Of a DNA stretch of 64,000 bases, positions 8,122-14,850 are shown piece after piece. Source of the DNA: a virus. The notes under the pieces are model-generated. The model was not told the origin of the DNA, did not search any database, and saw only the letters and a list, made by a program, of their open reading frames with translations. The stretch is taken from positions 1-64,000 of the IMG/VR virus record IMGVR_UViG_3300030450_002944; one strand, 5' to 3'. Made by a program: the position numbers and the translations under genes. Every line of letters begins with the position of its first letter. The stretch's first letter is position 1.

Positions 8122-8158
8122 ATCCCCTACTCGAATAAAATTGGGTAGGGGATTTTTA
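8122..8158 (+). terminator. Rho-independent terminator of the head operon
   Basis: ATCCCCTAC pairs perfectly with GTAGGGGAT around a 14-base loop and runs into TTTTT. It separates the head genes from the early-type region. Confidence 0.9.
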
Positions 8159-8163
8159 TATGG

Positions 8164-8193
8164 TTTACTTGACTGGACTAAATATGATACAAT
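8164..8193 (+). promoter_or_regulatory. Sigma-70-type promoter, first of a tandem pair
   Basis: -35 TTTACT, 18-bp spacer ending AATATGA, -10 TACAAT. It lies just after the terminator. Confidence 0.6.
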
Positions 8194-8232
8194 TTAAATA
8201 TGAATTATATGAGAAGAAATATTTTATTGGAC

Positions 8233-8262
8233 TTGACTTGATTAGGTTTAATATGATAGACT
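8233..8262 (+). promoter_or_regulatory. Sigma-70-type promoter, second of a tandem pair
   Basis: -35 TTGACT, 18-bp spacer ending AATATGA, -10 TAGACT, 69 bp downstream of a very similar promoter. It starts the small-gene region. Confidence 0.65.
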
Positions 8263-8298
8263 ATATAAGAAGTGTATAAATTAGTAGAGGAGTAGATA

Positions 8299-8388
8299 TT
8301 GAGTTTCAGTAATCCTGTTTCAGCATTATTTTGGATAATGGTACTAGGTTTAATATGTAGCATATCAGAGGGGTGTGTGGTAATATGA
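8299..8388 (+). CDS. 29-residue membrane peptide
   Basis: TTG start preceded by AGAGGAGTAGA. The peptide is almost entirely one hydrophobic segment (ALFWIMVLGLICSI). It overlaps the next tiny membrane-peptide gene by four bases (ATGA). Unknown function. Confidence 0.4.
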   Translation: MSFSNPVSALFWIMVLGLICSISEGCVVI

Positions 8389-8459
8389 GAGAAACAATTT
8401 TAAGATATGGATTTATGGTAATTATATTTATCATAATATTGGGAGTAATTAAAATATGA
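8385..8459 (+). CDS. 24-residue membrane peptide
   Basis: ATG overlaps the previous stop. The product is one span (FMVIIFIIILGVI) with a short charged N-terminus. The chain of ATGA overlaps from 8385 to 8623 supports coupled translation. Unknown function. Confidence 0.4.
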   Translation: MRETILRYGFMVIIFIIILGVIKI

Positions 8460-8623
8460 GTGAAGAAATAAGAAAGGCACTAGATAGTGTAGATACTTTA
8501 GCAATATGGGATATATGTGGAGAAGAAGCATTAGAATTAATAAGTGAAGAAGTATTGCGTGAATTAGCATATGAGATTTGTATACGAGATGGATATACAG
8601 TAGAGGAGATTACAAATGAATGA
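8456..8623 (+). CDS. Small acidic hypothetical protein
   Basis: A 55-residue acidic protein whose ATG overlaps the previous stop. It has regular Leu/Ile spacing suggesting a small helical bundle (EALELISEEVLRELAYEI). No recognised family. Confidence 0.55.
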   Translation: MSEEIRKALDSVDTLAIWDICGEEALELISEEVLRELAYEICIRDGYTVEEITNE

Positions 8624-8804
8624 GTTGAATAAAAAAGAGTGGAGAATACTTTTAGATAATTATTTAGATTGCCCTAGATCTACTAGACTTAAATTCATTA
8701 AAATAATGATTAGTATAGCAGATAAACAAAAACAGGGAGAAATAATTGATCGAAATACTATTGCAGATACATTACAAATATTATTTAAGGGGATAAGCAA
8801 ATGA
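8616..8804 (+). CDS. Small hypothetical protein
   Basis: A 62-residue protein with GTAGAGGAG upstream, overlapping both neighbours by a few bases. Predicted helical, mildly basic, with a hydrophobic core pattern. No recognised family. Confidence 0.65.
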   Translation: MNELNKKEWRILLDNYLDCPRSTRLKFIKIMISIADKQKQGEIIDRNTIADTLQILFKGISK

Positions 8805-9349
8805 CCGATTTAATAGATATGAGAAAAGATAGTATAGCATATAGAACTTGGGATAATGTAGGTGTTTACAGATATAGTGTTAGTACAAATACTACATTAA
8901 AAGGATTTCTATTACATAGACCTGAATATTTTGAACAGGTAAGAAAACATGAGGAATTTACAACCTTTGATTTAACAGATAGAGCAAAGGGAGATATAAA
9001 TACTTTTGTTGATTACTTTAAAATGTGGGTAAATGACTATGACAATAGGCATAACTTTGGTGGACACCCTGACGATTGGCACAAACTAGATAGGATAAAT
9101 GAGGTGGAATTACATGGAGAAGATATTGAAGTAACGAATGAAGAAATCTTTAATGAAGCAATCGATAATAGATATGATAATCATATCACTATAAATTTTG
9201 ATATGATAAGTGGTATAAATGGGGAAGTTGGATTTCACACTATGCCTTTCTCTGTTGAAATTTCTATATTCAATATCCTAAGTAGAACAGGAGATTGGTG
9301 GAACTTATGTAAAGATAGTCTACAAGATTGGTGGTTTGATAATGATTAA
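8801..9349 (+). CDS. Hypothetical protein, 182 residues
   Basis: The ATG overlaps the previous stop and GGGG follows at a short distance upstream. The protein is acidic and rich in aromatic residues (DWHKLDRINEVELHGEDIE; GDWWNLCKDSLQDWW). No motif points to an enzyme. It is one of the larger proteins in this early-type region. Confidence 0.75.
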   Translation: MTDLIDMRKDSIAYRTWDNVGVYRYSVSTNTTLKGFLLHRPEYFEQVRKHEEFTTFDLTDRAKGDINTFVDYFKMWVNDYDNRHNFGGHPDDWHKLDRINEVELHGEDIEVTNEEIFNEAIDNRYDNHITINFDMISGINGEVGFHTMPFSVEISIFNILSRTGDWWNLCKDSLQDWWFDND

Positions 9350-9551
9350 GAAGATATTAAGTCAATGGTTTGAACCTACATCAACAAAGCAATATCAGTT
9401 TTATCGTGATGGTATAACTGATGCTTTGCTTCATGGTCGTAGAGATGAGAAGAAATTAGATGAGTTCTTCTTTAGCCATTTTTATAAAAGAGGATATGAC
9501 TTTGGTATGTGGTTGTGGAATGAACAAGATGAAGATGCTAAAGATGAGTAA
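9342..9551 (+). CDS. Small hypothetical protein
   Basis: The ATG at 9342 overlaps the previous stop and is preferred to an upstream TTG at 9336. The 69-residue product has an aromatic, basic N-terminal half and acidic C-terminus (EQDEDAKDE). No recognised family. Confidence 0.65.
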   Translation: MIKKILSQWFEPTSTKQYQFYRDGITDALLHGRRDEKKLDEFFFSHFYKRGYDFGMWLWNEQDEDAKDE

Positions 9552-9693
9552 TTTAATGGAATATATGATACAGATTGCAGATCAGATCCGAGAACTACAG
9601 GAAGATGCAGATGGTAAGATGGAAGTCATATTAAAAGAGATTGCCCTAATTCAAATCAAATTACATGAATTAGATGAAAAGATTAATAAATAG
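9544..9693 (+). CDS. 49-residue coiled-coil protein
   Basis: The start at 9544 overlaps the preceding gene's last codons (ATGAGTAA). The product is a heptad-rich helix (IADQIRELQEDADG and LIQIKLHELDEKI). It may oligomerise. Unknown function. Confidence 0.5.
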   Translation: MSNLMEYMIQIADQIRELQEDADGKMEVILKEIALIQIKLHELDEKINK

Positions 9694-9695
9694 AG

Positions 9696-9701
9696 TATAA
9701 T
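9696..9701 (+). promoter_or_regulatory. GTATAATA late-promoter candidate
   Basis: GAGTATAATAGTAT lies 43 bp ahead of the gene at 9739 and has no -35. It is the only copy of this motif inside the early-type region. Confidence 0.35.
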
Positions 9702-9738
9702 AGTATATATGTATAAAACAAGAAAGTAGGTATAAAAT

Positions 9739-10317
9739 ATGGAAAGACACCCTGAAGATGAAAATGTTTCTAGTTCGACTTCTTTTCTACAAGAGGGAGA
9801 AAGTAAAATTATTTCATTAAATAAGAATGAATGTCTATTCTTAGATGATTGCTTTACAGTTATTATTGATGGTAGAGAAATGCAAGGATTGACAACATTA
9901 AGAAACATATCCTCTACTGCGAGTGTTCCTGTTACAGTTGATTTAATTCAGAAAATAGGTAGAGCAGTATTGTTTACTACTGATAGAAACAATGGTGGAA
10001 AAGAAGCATTAGTTGAAGTAGATGAAACAGACTTACTTGCATTAAGAGAAGTGGCTCAAAGTTATGTTAAGATGGAGGGAGAAGCAGTTGGAGTAAATTT
10101 AAAGAGGAAAATTCTATCTTTATTATTAGAGAACAGTTATGCACAAGAGGTTAAGAAGCAGAAAGATTATAGATATTGGTTAAGAACATTGAACCAAATT
10201 GCTCCTAGAAAGCATTTTGATCAACATGAATGGACTTACAATAGTAAAGAAAGTTATGATGAGATGTGGGAGAAACGAGCATCTAAGGAGAACAAAGGAG
10301 AAGATGGAAGTAAATAA
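9739..10317 (+). CDS. Hypothetical protein, 192 residues
   Basis: A 192-residue protein with a GTAGGTATAAAAT leader. Sequence features are KIISLNKNECLFLDDCFTV near the N-terminus and a basic C-terminal half with LKRKILSLLLENSYAQEVKKQKDYRYW. No catalytic motif is recognised. The gene overlaps the following small gene. Confidence 0.7.
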   Translation: MERHPEDENVSSSTSFLQEGESKIISLNKNECLFLDDCFTVIIDGREMQGLTTLRNISSTASVPVTVDLIQKIGRAVLFTTDRNNGGKEALVEVDETDLLALREVAQSYVKMEGEAVGVNLKRKILSLLLENSYAQEVKKQKDYRYWLRTLNQIAPRKHFDQHEWTYNSKESYDEMWEKRASKENKGEDGSK

Positions 10318-10507
10318 TATTAATCTTATAATAATTGCTTGGACATCTATCATTGTTACACTTGCAACATTCGTATTAACATTCATTAATTATAGAATTT
10401 TAATGGTAACATTGGATATTTCTCGTCAAGCAAAAGCAACGAGAAAAGAATTACAAAAATCAAATATGATAAATAAAGATATTAAAAGATTTATTGGTGG
10501 TCGCTGA
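10304..10507 (+). CDS. Small membrane protein
   Basis: ATG at 10304 is preferred because AAAGGAG precedes it. The 67-residue product has one long membrane span (LIIIAWTSIIVTLATFVLTFI) and a basic cytoplasmic tail (SRQAKATRKELQKS). Unknown function. Confidence 0.6.
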   Translation: MEVNNINLIIIAWTSIIVTLATFVLTFINYRILMVTLDISRQAKATRKELQKSNMINKDIKRFIGGR

Positions 10508-10534
10508 TGACTATCTTAAATATATTAATTTCAG

Positions 10535-10566
10535 TAGGGGACTTGACAGTCCCTTTTTCTTTTTGC
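10535..10566 (+). terminator. Intrinsic terminator overlapping the next promoter
   Basis: GGGACT-TGAC-AGTCCC is a perfect hairpin followed by TTTTTCTTTTT. Its loop and right arm contain the -35 of the promoter at 10543-10572, and the T-run fills that promoter's spacer. Confidence 0.75.
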
Positions 10567-10572
10567 TATAAT
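10543..10572 (+). promoter_or_regulatory. Sigma-70 promoter
   Basis: TTGACA, 18-bp spacer ending TTTTGC, TATAAT, embedded in an intrinsic terminator. It drives the gene at 10608 onwards. Confidence 0.85.
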
Positions 10573-10607
10573 ATCATTAAGTCAATAATTTACAAGTAGG
10601 AGTAGAG

Positions 10608-10859
10608 ATGAGTTACGAACATAATGAACTAAAAGAAAAAGATAAGTATGGGGATACTAAGGAATATGAATTTATATTTTCAGTTCCATGCTACATGAAT
10701 TATACCATAGTAGCAGAGAGTGAAGAACAGGCTAGAGAAATACTTGAAAATGATGGTATTGAAATTGATGGCGAATGGATAGATTGTCCTGATGGGGATT
10801 TATCTATAGAAGCCGAAGATTATGGAGATGCAGATCTAATAGAACAGTTGGAGATATAA
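10608..10859 (+). CDS. Small acidic hypothetical protein
   Basis: An 83-residue acidic protein preceded by GTAGGAGTAGAG. The stretch NYTIVAESEEQAREILENDG followed by EIDGEWIDCPDGDLSIEAED resembles small phage proteins with an alpha-beta fold of unknown role. It overlaps the next start by one base. Confidence 0.75.
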   Translation: MSYEHNELKEKDKYGDTKEYEFIFSVPCYMNYTIVAESEEQAREILENDGIEIDGEWIDCPDGDLSIEAEDYGDADLIEQLEI

Positions 10860-11074
10860 TGAGTAAAATAACACGAAAACAAAAGTACGAAACAATACTT
10901 GAATGGTGGTTAGATGGTTGGCTAGACTCACATCACGATATCAGTATACTTACTGATGAATTGATAAGGTTGCATACAACAGAGGAGATACGATTGTACG
11001 AATATAGTGATGATCAATTAAATGATGAATACGAAGAAGTAATGAAGCAACAGAAAGATTTGGGGTACGAATAA
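10859..11074 (+). CDS. Small acidic protein, paralogue A
   Basis: A 71-residue protein overlapping the previous stop (TAATGAG). Its core (ILEWWLDGWLDSH, then TDELIRLH, then YSDDQLNDEYEE) is shared with the products at 11187 and 11374, so the three arose by duplication. Acidic small proteins are often inhibitors or DNA mimics, but no function can be assigned. Confidence 0.7.
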   Translation: MSKITRKQKYETILEWWLDGWLDSHHDISILTDELIRLHTTEEIRLYEYSDDQLNDEYEEVMKQQKDLGYE

Positions 11075-11197
11075 TTGGATCTAAGTAAATACGAACCGAA
11101 GATAGAACTAGCAGATCAGTATGAGAAGATTGAGGAATGGTTCTGTGATGAATGTAATGCTGACCAAGTATATGTTGGAGATGTAAATGGACTTTAG
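11075..11197 (+). CDS. 40-residue protein with CxxC
   Basis: TTG start immediately after the preceding stop. The product ends with EEWFCDECNADQVYVGDVNGL, a single CDEC knuckle. It overlaps the next gene by 11 bp. The unusual start makes this tentative. Confidence 0.4.
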   Translation: MDLSKYEPKIELADQYEKIEEWFCDECNADQVYVGDVNGL

Positions 11198-11384
11198 CGA
11201 AGATAGAGAAACTTGGGTAGAGGAACTTATAGATAATTATAAAGGTTCTTGGGCATATTCAACTAAGGATCAACTCATAGATGAATTATCTATGGTTTAT
11301 TTAGAGGGGTTGACAGGGCTTAGACATATGAGTTATAATGAATTAGAAAGCGAATTAGCAAACTATAAGGAGAATGATGAGTAA
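11187..11384 (+). CDS. Small acidic protein, paralogue B
   Basis: A 65-residue acidic protein sharing the pattern W-x-x-x-x-I-D and QLIDEL, then YNELESELANY, with the neighbours at 10859 and 11374, though more diverged. Unknown function. Confidence 0.65.
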   Translation: MDFSEDRETWVEELIDNYKGSWAYSTKDQLIDELSMVYLEGLTGLRHMSYNELESELANYKENDE

Positions 11385-11583
11385 ACTTGATAGAGATGAC
11401 ATGATTGAAACTATATTAGATTATTGGCAAGAGGGTTGGTATGATGGCGACCAAAGTGATGTGATTGATGAGTTAAGAGGATTGCACAATGGTAGCGAGA
11501 AATCACTTGACAAATGGTCAGATAGTGATATAAAAAATGAATATGAAATAGCAGTTAAATTCTTAGAGGAATTAGAGGATTAA
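11374..11583 (+). CDS. Small acidic protein, paralogue C
   Basis: A 69-residue acidic protein with TAAGGAGA upstream of a double ATG. It has the family core TILDYWQEGWYDGD, then VIDELRGLH, then WSDSDIKNEYE. The closest match within the window is paralogue A. Unknown function. Confidence 0.7.
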   Translation: MMSKLDRDDMIETILDYWQEGWYDGDQSDVIDELRGLHNGSEKSLDKWSDSDIKNEYEIAVKFLEELED

Positions 11584-11584
11584 T

Positions 11585-11968
11585 ATGGAAGAAGATATAA
11601 AACAATATAAGATTGACCTAGCGAATAAAATAGAGGATATCCTAAGCAGTCTTGATGAGCATAAGTTTAATGACGATAGAGTATATCCTATACTTATTAC
11701 TACTCTATTAGAGGATAGTTATGGAGAAGTCTTTTGTAGTGGCACATCTACTGATGATGCGTGGTTTACATTCTTAGATAATGTTGAAAGAGAAGAAAAT
11801 TTTATAAAGGACATGGGAATAGATAATTATCATGCGTTGTTAGACATTAAACCTTATGAATATGACCACGAACTACAGGGTAAATTAATAGACCTATATT
11901 GTTTCATGTTTAACTTAGAATGGGATTTCATTTATTCTGCATGGGATTTAAAGGAGCAAGAAGAATGA
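11585..11968 (+). CDS. Hypothetical protein, 127 residues
   Basis: Acidic 127-residue protein starting one base after the preceding stop. Tyr/Phe/Trp-rich C-terminal half (YCFMFNLEWDFIYSAWD). The next gene starts inside its last codons. No recognised domain. Confidence 0.7.
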   Translation: MEEDIKQYKIDLANKIEDILSSLDEHKFNDDRVYPILITTLLEDSYGEVFCSGTSTDDAWFTFLDNVEREENFIKDMGIDNYHALLDIKPYEYDHELQGKLIDLYCFMFNLEWDFIYSAWDLKEQEE

Positions 11969-12111
11969 GTAGCACATTAGAAAAATTTATTGAGAGTGAA
12001 ATTCCTGAAGATGTAATATGGAGAAACAAGATGATTGAACTTGTTATCAAAGCATATGAATTAGGGCAAGTTACCAAAGCATATCAATTATTAGGAGAAG
12101 ATGATGAATAA
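11965..12111 (+). CDS. 48-residue hypothetical protein
   Basis: The ATG at 11965 follows GGAGCAAGAAG and overlaps the preceding TGA. The protein is helical (KMIELVIKAYELGQVTKAYQLL), like a single TPR-type hairpin. Unknown function. Confidence 0.55.
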   Translation: MSSTLEKFIESEIPEDVIWRNKMIELVIKAYELGQVTKAYQLLGEDDE

Positions 12112-12454
12112 TTTAGAAGATGAATTGGAAAATTTTATGGAGAGTAATCAGTATAGGGAACAACCTAAAGTAGTAGAAGAAGAAGTAAGAGATTGTGAGT
12201 TCAGGGTTTATGGTATATCTAATACAATAGGTTTAGAGAAAGATGTAGTTAATATGTCTGATGATGAGTGGGTAGAAGAAGCAGAGCAGTTTGGATACAT
12301 TTCAACACTAGATACTTTTATGCACAATGTTAATAAAGGCATAATAGCCAAAGACCATTCTAACCTACAATTTAGAGTAGTACCTGTTGGGTATTATGAT
12401 AAACAAGTTGATGTAGTACCTAAAAGTAAACTACACTACATAATAAGGGATTGA
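12101..12454 (+). CDS. Hypothetical protein, 117 residues
   Basis: ATGATG start overlapping the previous gene, with TAGGAGAAG upstream. It has an acidic N-terminal half and a mixed alpha-beta C-terminal half (LQFRVVPVGYYDKQVDVVPKS). The last codons overlap the next promoter. No family recognised. Confidence 0.7.
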   Translation: MMNNLEDELENFMESNQYREQPKVVEEEVRDCEFRVYGISNTIGLEKDVVNMSDDEWVEEAEQFGYISTLDTFMHNVNKGIIAKDHSNLQFRVVPVGYYDKQVDVVPKSKLHYIIRD

Positions 12455-12480
12455 CACGCATATCTTTAATATGTTATAAT
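12451..12480 (+). promoter_or_regulatory. Sigma-70 promoter
   Basis: TTGACA, 18-bp spacer ending AATATGT, TATAAT. Overlaps the stop codon of the preceding gene. Confidence 0.85.
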
Positions 12481-12497
12481 TTAATTAAAGGAGAATA

Positions 12498-12761
12498 ATG
12501 ACAAAACGAGAAAAAGAATTACATAAAGATTTTGCAGAGATTTTAACTAAACTACATGAAGTAACAGGAGTAGTAGGAGAATTTTCTGATAGCACAATCA
12601 GAAGTTGGCTAGATGATTTATGGAACGATATAGAAGAAATGATGGCAAAGCATTTAGGATATACATTAGAAGATATGTCATATGAAGAATGGCAAGTAGA
12701 AAAAGATGATTTGAGAAAAGAAATTAAAGAATTACAAAAGCAAGTGAAGATAAAAGCATGA
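12498..12761 (+). CDS. Small coiled-coil protein
   Basis: An 87-residue charged helical protein with AAAGGAGAAT upstream, only about 18 bp from the -10 box. Its end (DDLRKEIKELQKQVKIKA) is a coiled coil. Unknown function. Confidence 0.7.
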   Translation: MTKREKELHKDFAEILTKLHEVTGVVGEFSDSTIRSWLDDLWNDIEEMMAKHLGYTLEDMSYEEWQVEKDDLRKEIKELQKQVKIKA

Positions 12762-12859
12762 AAAAAGATTTAGTATTAGTAACATTTATGTTGTTTGCAG
12801 TTATGTTACTATGGACAGTAACAGAAACAATCAAGAAAGTATTTGAGTTGACATTATGA
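12758..12859 (+). CDS. 33-residue membrane peptide
   Basis: The ATG overlaps the previous TGA. One span (LVLVTFMLFAVMLLW) between a Lys-rich start and a short tail. It overlaps the next gene by ATGA. Unknown function. Confidence 0.5.
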   Translation: MKKDLVLVTFMLFAVMLLWTVTETIKKVFELTL

Positions 12860-13149
12860 AAGTAAGAGAATTAGTAGGAGAATTGTGGAAACTTGATCCT
12901 GAAGCCGAAATAGGTTTCGCATTAACCTTACCACAAAGCGAGTGGGATAAAAATCGTAATAATCCAATTACAGACGATTTGGATATTACATTAGAAGATT
13001 GGATACACATAGATCGAAACTATACCGAACTCGAAGATGACTACTTTGCTTTGATGAGATTTAGAGTAGACGAAAGTCAAATTGATATGCTACCTACTTT
13101 TCAAGACGAGGGAAGAATGAATATAGATTATAGAAAATTAATGAATTAG
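12856..13149 (+). CDS. Hypothetical protein, 97 residues
   Basis: Overlaps the preceding stop by four bases. It begins MKVRELVGELWKLDPEAEIGFAL, a pattern widely seen at the start of small phage proteins of unknown role (KVxELIxxLxxxDPDAEV). Acidic. The function is not known. Confidence 0.75.
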   Translation: MKVRELVGELWKLDPEAEIGFALTLPQSEWDKNRNNPITDDLDITLEDWIHIDRNYTELEDDYFALMRFRVDESQIDMLPTFQDEGRMNIDYRKLMN

Positions 13150-13153
13150 GGTA

Positions 13154-13183
13154 TTGACTTACCTCTTTCAAATATGTTATAAT
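13154..13183 (+). promoter_or_regulatory. Sigma-70 promoter
   Basis: AGGGTATTGACT, 18-bp spacer ending AATATGT, TATAAT. Confidence 0.85.
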
Positions 13184-13212
13184 CGTAGTATAGTAAATAC
13201 AAAAGGAGTATT

Positions 13213-13542
13213 ATGCAAAACGAAAGTGTAGAAACACTAAACAATGAAATAGAAACTAGATTAATACAGATAGGTAGCGAACTAGCAGAATTTAGAGGAA
13301 TGAAAGCAGACTTAGAAAGGGCTATCAAGAAAATGAGTAGTCAAATAATTGAGATGTTAGATACTCTTGCTATTACTACTTATGAAGATGATGAGGTTAA
13401 GATATCTAAACAAGATGTAAGTAGGACTGTGATTGATAACAATGTAGCAAAGGTTGTTATCCCTAAGAAGTACCTAAGTCAAATTATGAAAACCACAGAG
13501 TTTTCTAAAGTCTTAGTGAAAGAGAAAGAGGTAGTAGTATAA
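13213..13542 (+). CDS. Coiled-coil hypothetical protein
   Basis: A 109-residue protein with AAAGGAGTATT upstream. Residues 1-50 are a coiled coil with heptads (LNNEIETRLIQIGSELAEF), followed by a beta-type half (DDEVKISKQDVSRTVI). The layout resembles small phage proteins that accompany recombination genes, but no such partner is seen. Unknown function. Confidence 0.7.
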   Translation: MQNESVETLNNEIETRLIQIGSELAEFRGMKADLERAIKKMSSQIIEMLDTLAITTYEDDEVKISKQDVSRTVIDNNVAKVVIPKKYLSQIMKTTEFSKVLVKEKEVVV

Positions 13543-13700
13543 TGAGTGGAAGTGATGATTTATATGAAGTTACCATTACAACTTATACTGAAAAAGATTG
13601 GGAGTATGTCTTGGATAAAGTCCAAGAACTCGAAAGAAATGGTTACTTTGATGAACTAAGTATAAATGGAATGACAGTCTTTTCAGATATAGTCTATTAG
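13542..13700 (+). CDS. 52-residue hypothetical protein
   Basis: The ATG shares its A with the preceding stop (TAATG). Acidic, with an alpha-beta pattern (YEVTITTYTEKDWEYVLDKV) resembling half of a ferredoxin-like fold. It is followed by an intrinsic terminator. Unknown function. Confidence 0.6.
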   Translation: MSGSDDLYEVTITTYTEKDWEYVLDKVQELERNGYFDELSINGMTVFSDIVY

Positions 13701-13732
13701 TCTGACACCATATAGGTTATTAGAACGCCTGT

Positions 13733-13766
13733 AAGACGCTTTAAATGGCTTATATGCAGTCTTTTT
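13733..13766 (+). terminator. Intrinsic terminator
   Basis: AAGACGC pairs with GCAGTCTT (one bulged A) and runs into TTTTTAG. It ends the transcript of the gene at 13542. Confidence 0.65.
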
Positions 13767-13774
13767 AGAGGGTA

Positions 13775-13804
13775 TTGACATTCCCTAACCAAATATGTTA
13801 CAAT
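13775..13804 (+). promoter_or_regulatory. Sigma-70 promoter
   Basis: AGGGTATTGACA, 18-bp spacer ending AATATGT, TACAAT. AGGG and CCCT flank the -35. Confidence 0.8.
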
Positions 13805-13810
13805 TAATTT

Positions 13811-13947
13811 AACAATAGAATATAGAAAGTTGTTGGGAACATTTATGAAATCTCGATCAATGGATTAAATGTGAGTGGCAGAACTTTAGGTCGGTAACCT
13901 AGATTGCAGAGGACAAACGAACTGACGAACAAGTGTTTGAGGTCGTG
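13811..13947 (+). promoter_or_regulatory. Structured 5' leader RNA
   Basis: A roughly 137-nt leader between promoter and coding region. It holds a hairpin ACATTTA/TAAATGT (13839-13872) and a second one TAGGT/ACCTA (13887-13901), then TTGAGGTCGTG before the ATG. No known riboswitch class is recognised. The length and hairpins suggest regulation of the downstream gene. Confidence 0.45.
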
Positions 13948-14301
13948 ATGAAGTCGTATGCGTTGAGTATAAATAAAGAAGGTGTACGAGAAAGTACAAA
14001 TACTACTCTTAGAGCATCAGAGGAACGAAAAATCCTATTTCCTCTCTCTTACCCAACTACTTCTATATCTTATAAAGGAAAAATTATAGTGGAAAAAGAT
14101 CTACCAAAACACAAATATAGAATAGTGGTGGAAAAAACTTTAGAATACCACTTCGATATTCTAAGTGAAGATGTTAAAGATATTCAAAATAAACAACAAA
14201 TAATAAAAATGATTGAACTTGGTAAGTATGAATTACCTAAAACGCAAATAGAACACATTAGAGTAATATCTTGTGATGATAGTCAAGAATTGAGTATATA
14301 A
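13948..14301 (+). CDS. Hypothetical protein, 117 residues
   Basis: ATG at 13948 (GAGGT 8 bp upstream) is preferred over the GTG at 13933. The protein is Lys-rich and mixed alpha-beta (YKGKIIVEKDLPKHKYRIVVEKTLEY). It is preceded by a structured leader. No family recognised. Confidence 0.65.
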   Translation: MKSYALSINKEGVRESTNTTLRASEERKILFPLSYPTTSISYKGKIIVEKDLPKHKYRIVVEKTLEYHFDILSEDVKDIQNKQQIIKMIELGKYELPKTQIEHIRVISCDDSQELSI

Positions 14302-14303
14302 AT

Positions 14304-14642
14304 ATGAACAGAACTGAGTATAAATATTATGGTGTCCCAAACAAATCCGAGATATTAGAAAGTATTTTTGTAGCAAGTGATTGGATCGAAAAAGCCAAAG
14401 AATATAAAATGGTTTGGACTGAAAAATATTGGAATAAAATTAGACATACTATCAATCCTAACGAAACTAAAGTTACAAAGATAGAAGTGTGGAAAGATTT
14501 AGCGAAAAACAAAGAGGATATAATATACGCTATAACTGAAAGTCATAGGTATTGGTCTGATAATGGAGAATATATTTTTAGAATGGGTGGAATACCTAAA
14601 GAAGAATGGTATACATCTATAAAGCAAAATAAGGAGAAATAA
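14304..14642 (+). CDS. Hypothetical protein, 112 residues
   Basis: Starts two bases after the preceding stop. Rich in Lys, Trp and Tyr (WIEKAKEYKMVWTEKYWNK). The stop overlaps the next start (TAATG). No family recognised. Confidence 0.7.
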   Translation: MNRTEYKYYGVPNKSEILESIFVASDWIEKAKEYKMVWTEKYWNKIRHTINPNETKVTKIEVWKDLAKNKEDIIYAITESHRYWSDNGEYIFRMGGIPKEEWYTSIKQNKEK

Positions 14643-14806
14643 TGGATAGATATGAATTTGTAGACGAAATAGCACAAATACTAATAGATGAGAATAGTAT
14701 GGATTTGTTTGATATAGTGGTTCAGGGTTTGGACACTTGGTCAACTGCTGACTTACAAAACCTAGCAGAAGAATATTCATTAGTATTGTCTGTTGACAAT
14801 GCTTAA
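14642..14806 (+). CDS. 54-residue acidic protein
   Basis: AAGGAGAAATA precedes the ATG. Acidic and helical (FVDEIAQILIDENSMDLFDIV). Its last codons contain the -35 of the next promoter, so coding and promoter sequence overlap. Unknown function. Confidence 0.65.
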   Translation: MDRYEFVDEIAQILIDENSMDLFDIVVQGLDTWSTADLQNLAEEYSLVLSVDNA

Positions 14807-14822
14807 TTAAATATGTTACACT
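14793..14822 (+). promoter_or_regulatory. Sigma-70 promoter inside a gene end
   Basis: TTGACA, 18-bp spacer ending AATATGT, TACACT. The -35 is part of the small hairpin ATTGTC-TGTT-GACAAT. Confidence 0.75.
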
Positions 14823-14850
14823 TTTAAGTAACAACGAATTTGGAGATCAA

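Noticed and set aside
8195-8236. 13-codon frame between the tandem promoters
   Set aside because: No ribosome-binding site and it overlaps promoter elements.
9460-9543. Longer start for the small coiled-coil gene
   Set aside because: The upstream part lies fully inside another gene and has no ribosome-binding site; the ATG at 9544 fits better.
10199-10303. Longer start for the membrane protein at 10304
   Set aside because: It overlaps another gene extensively, whereas 10304 has AAAGGAG.
13806-13947. tRNA gene in the leader at 13.8 kb
   Set aside because: The two hairpins do not form a cloverleaf and no anticodon arm is seen.
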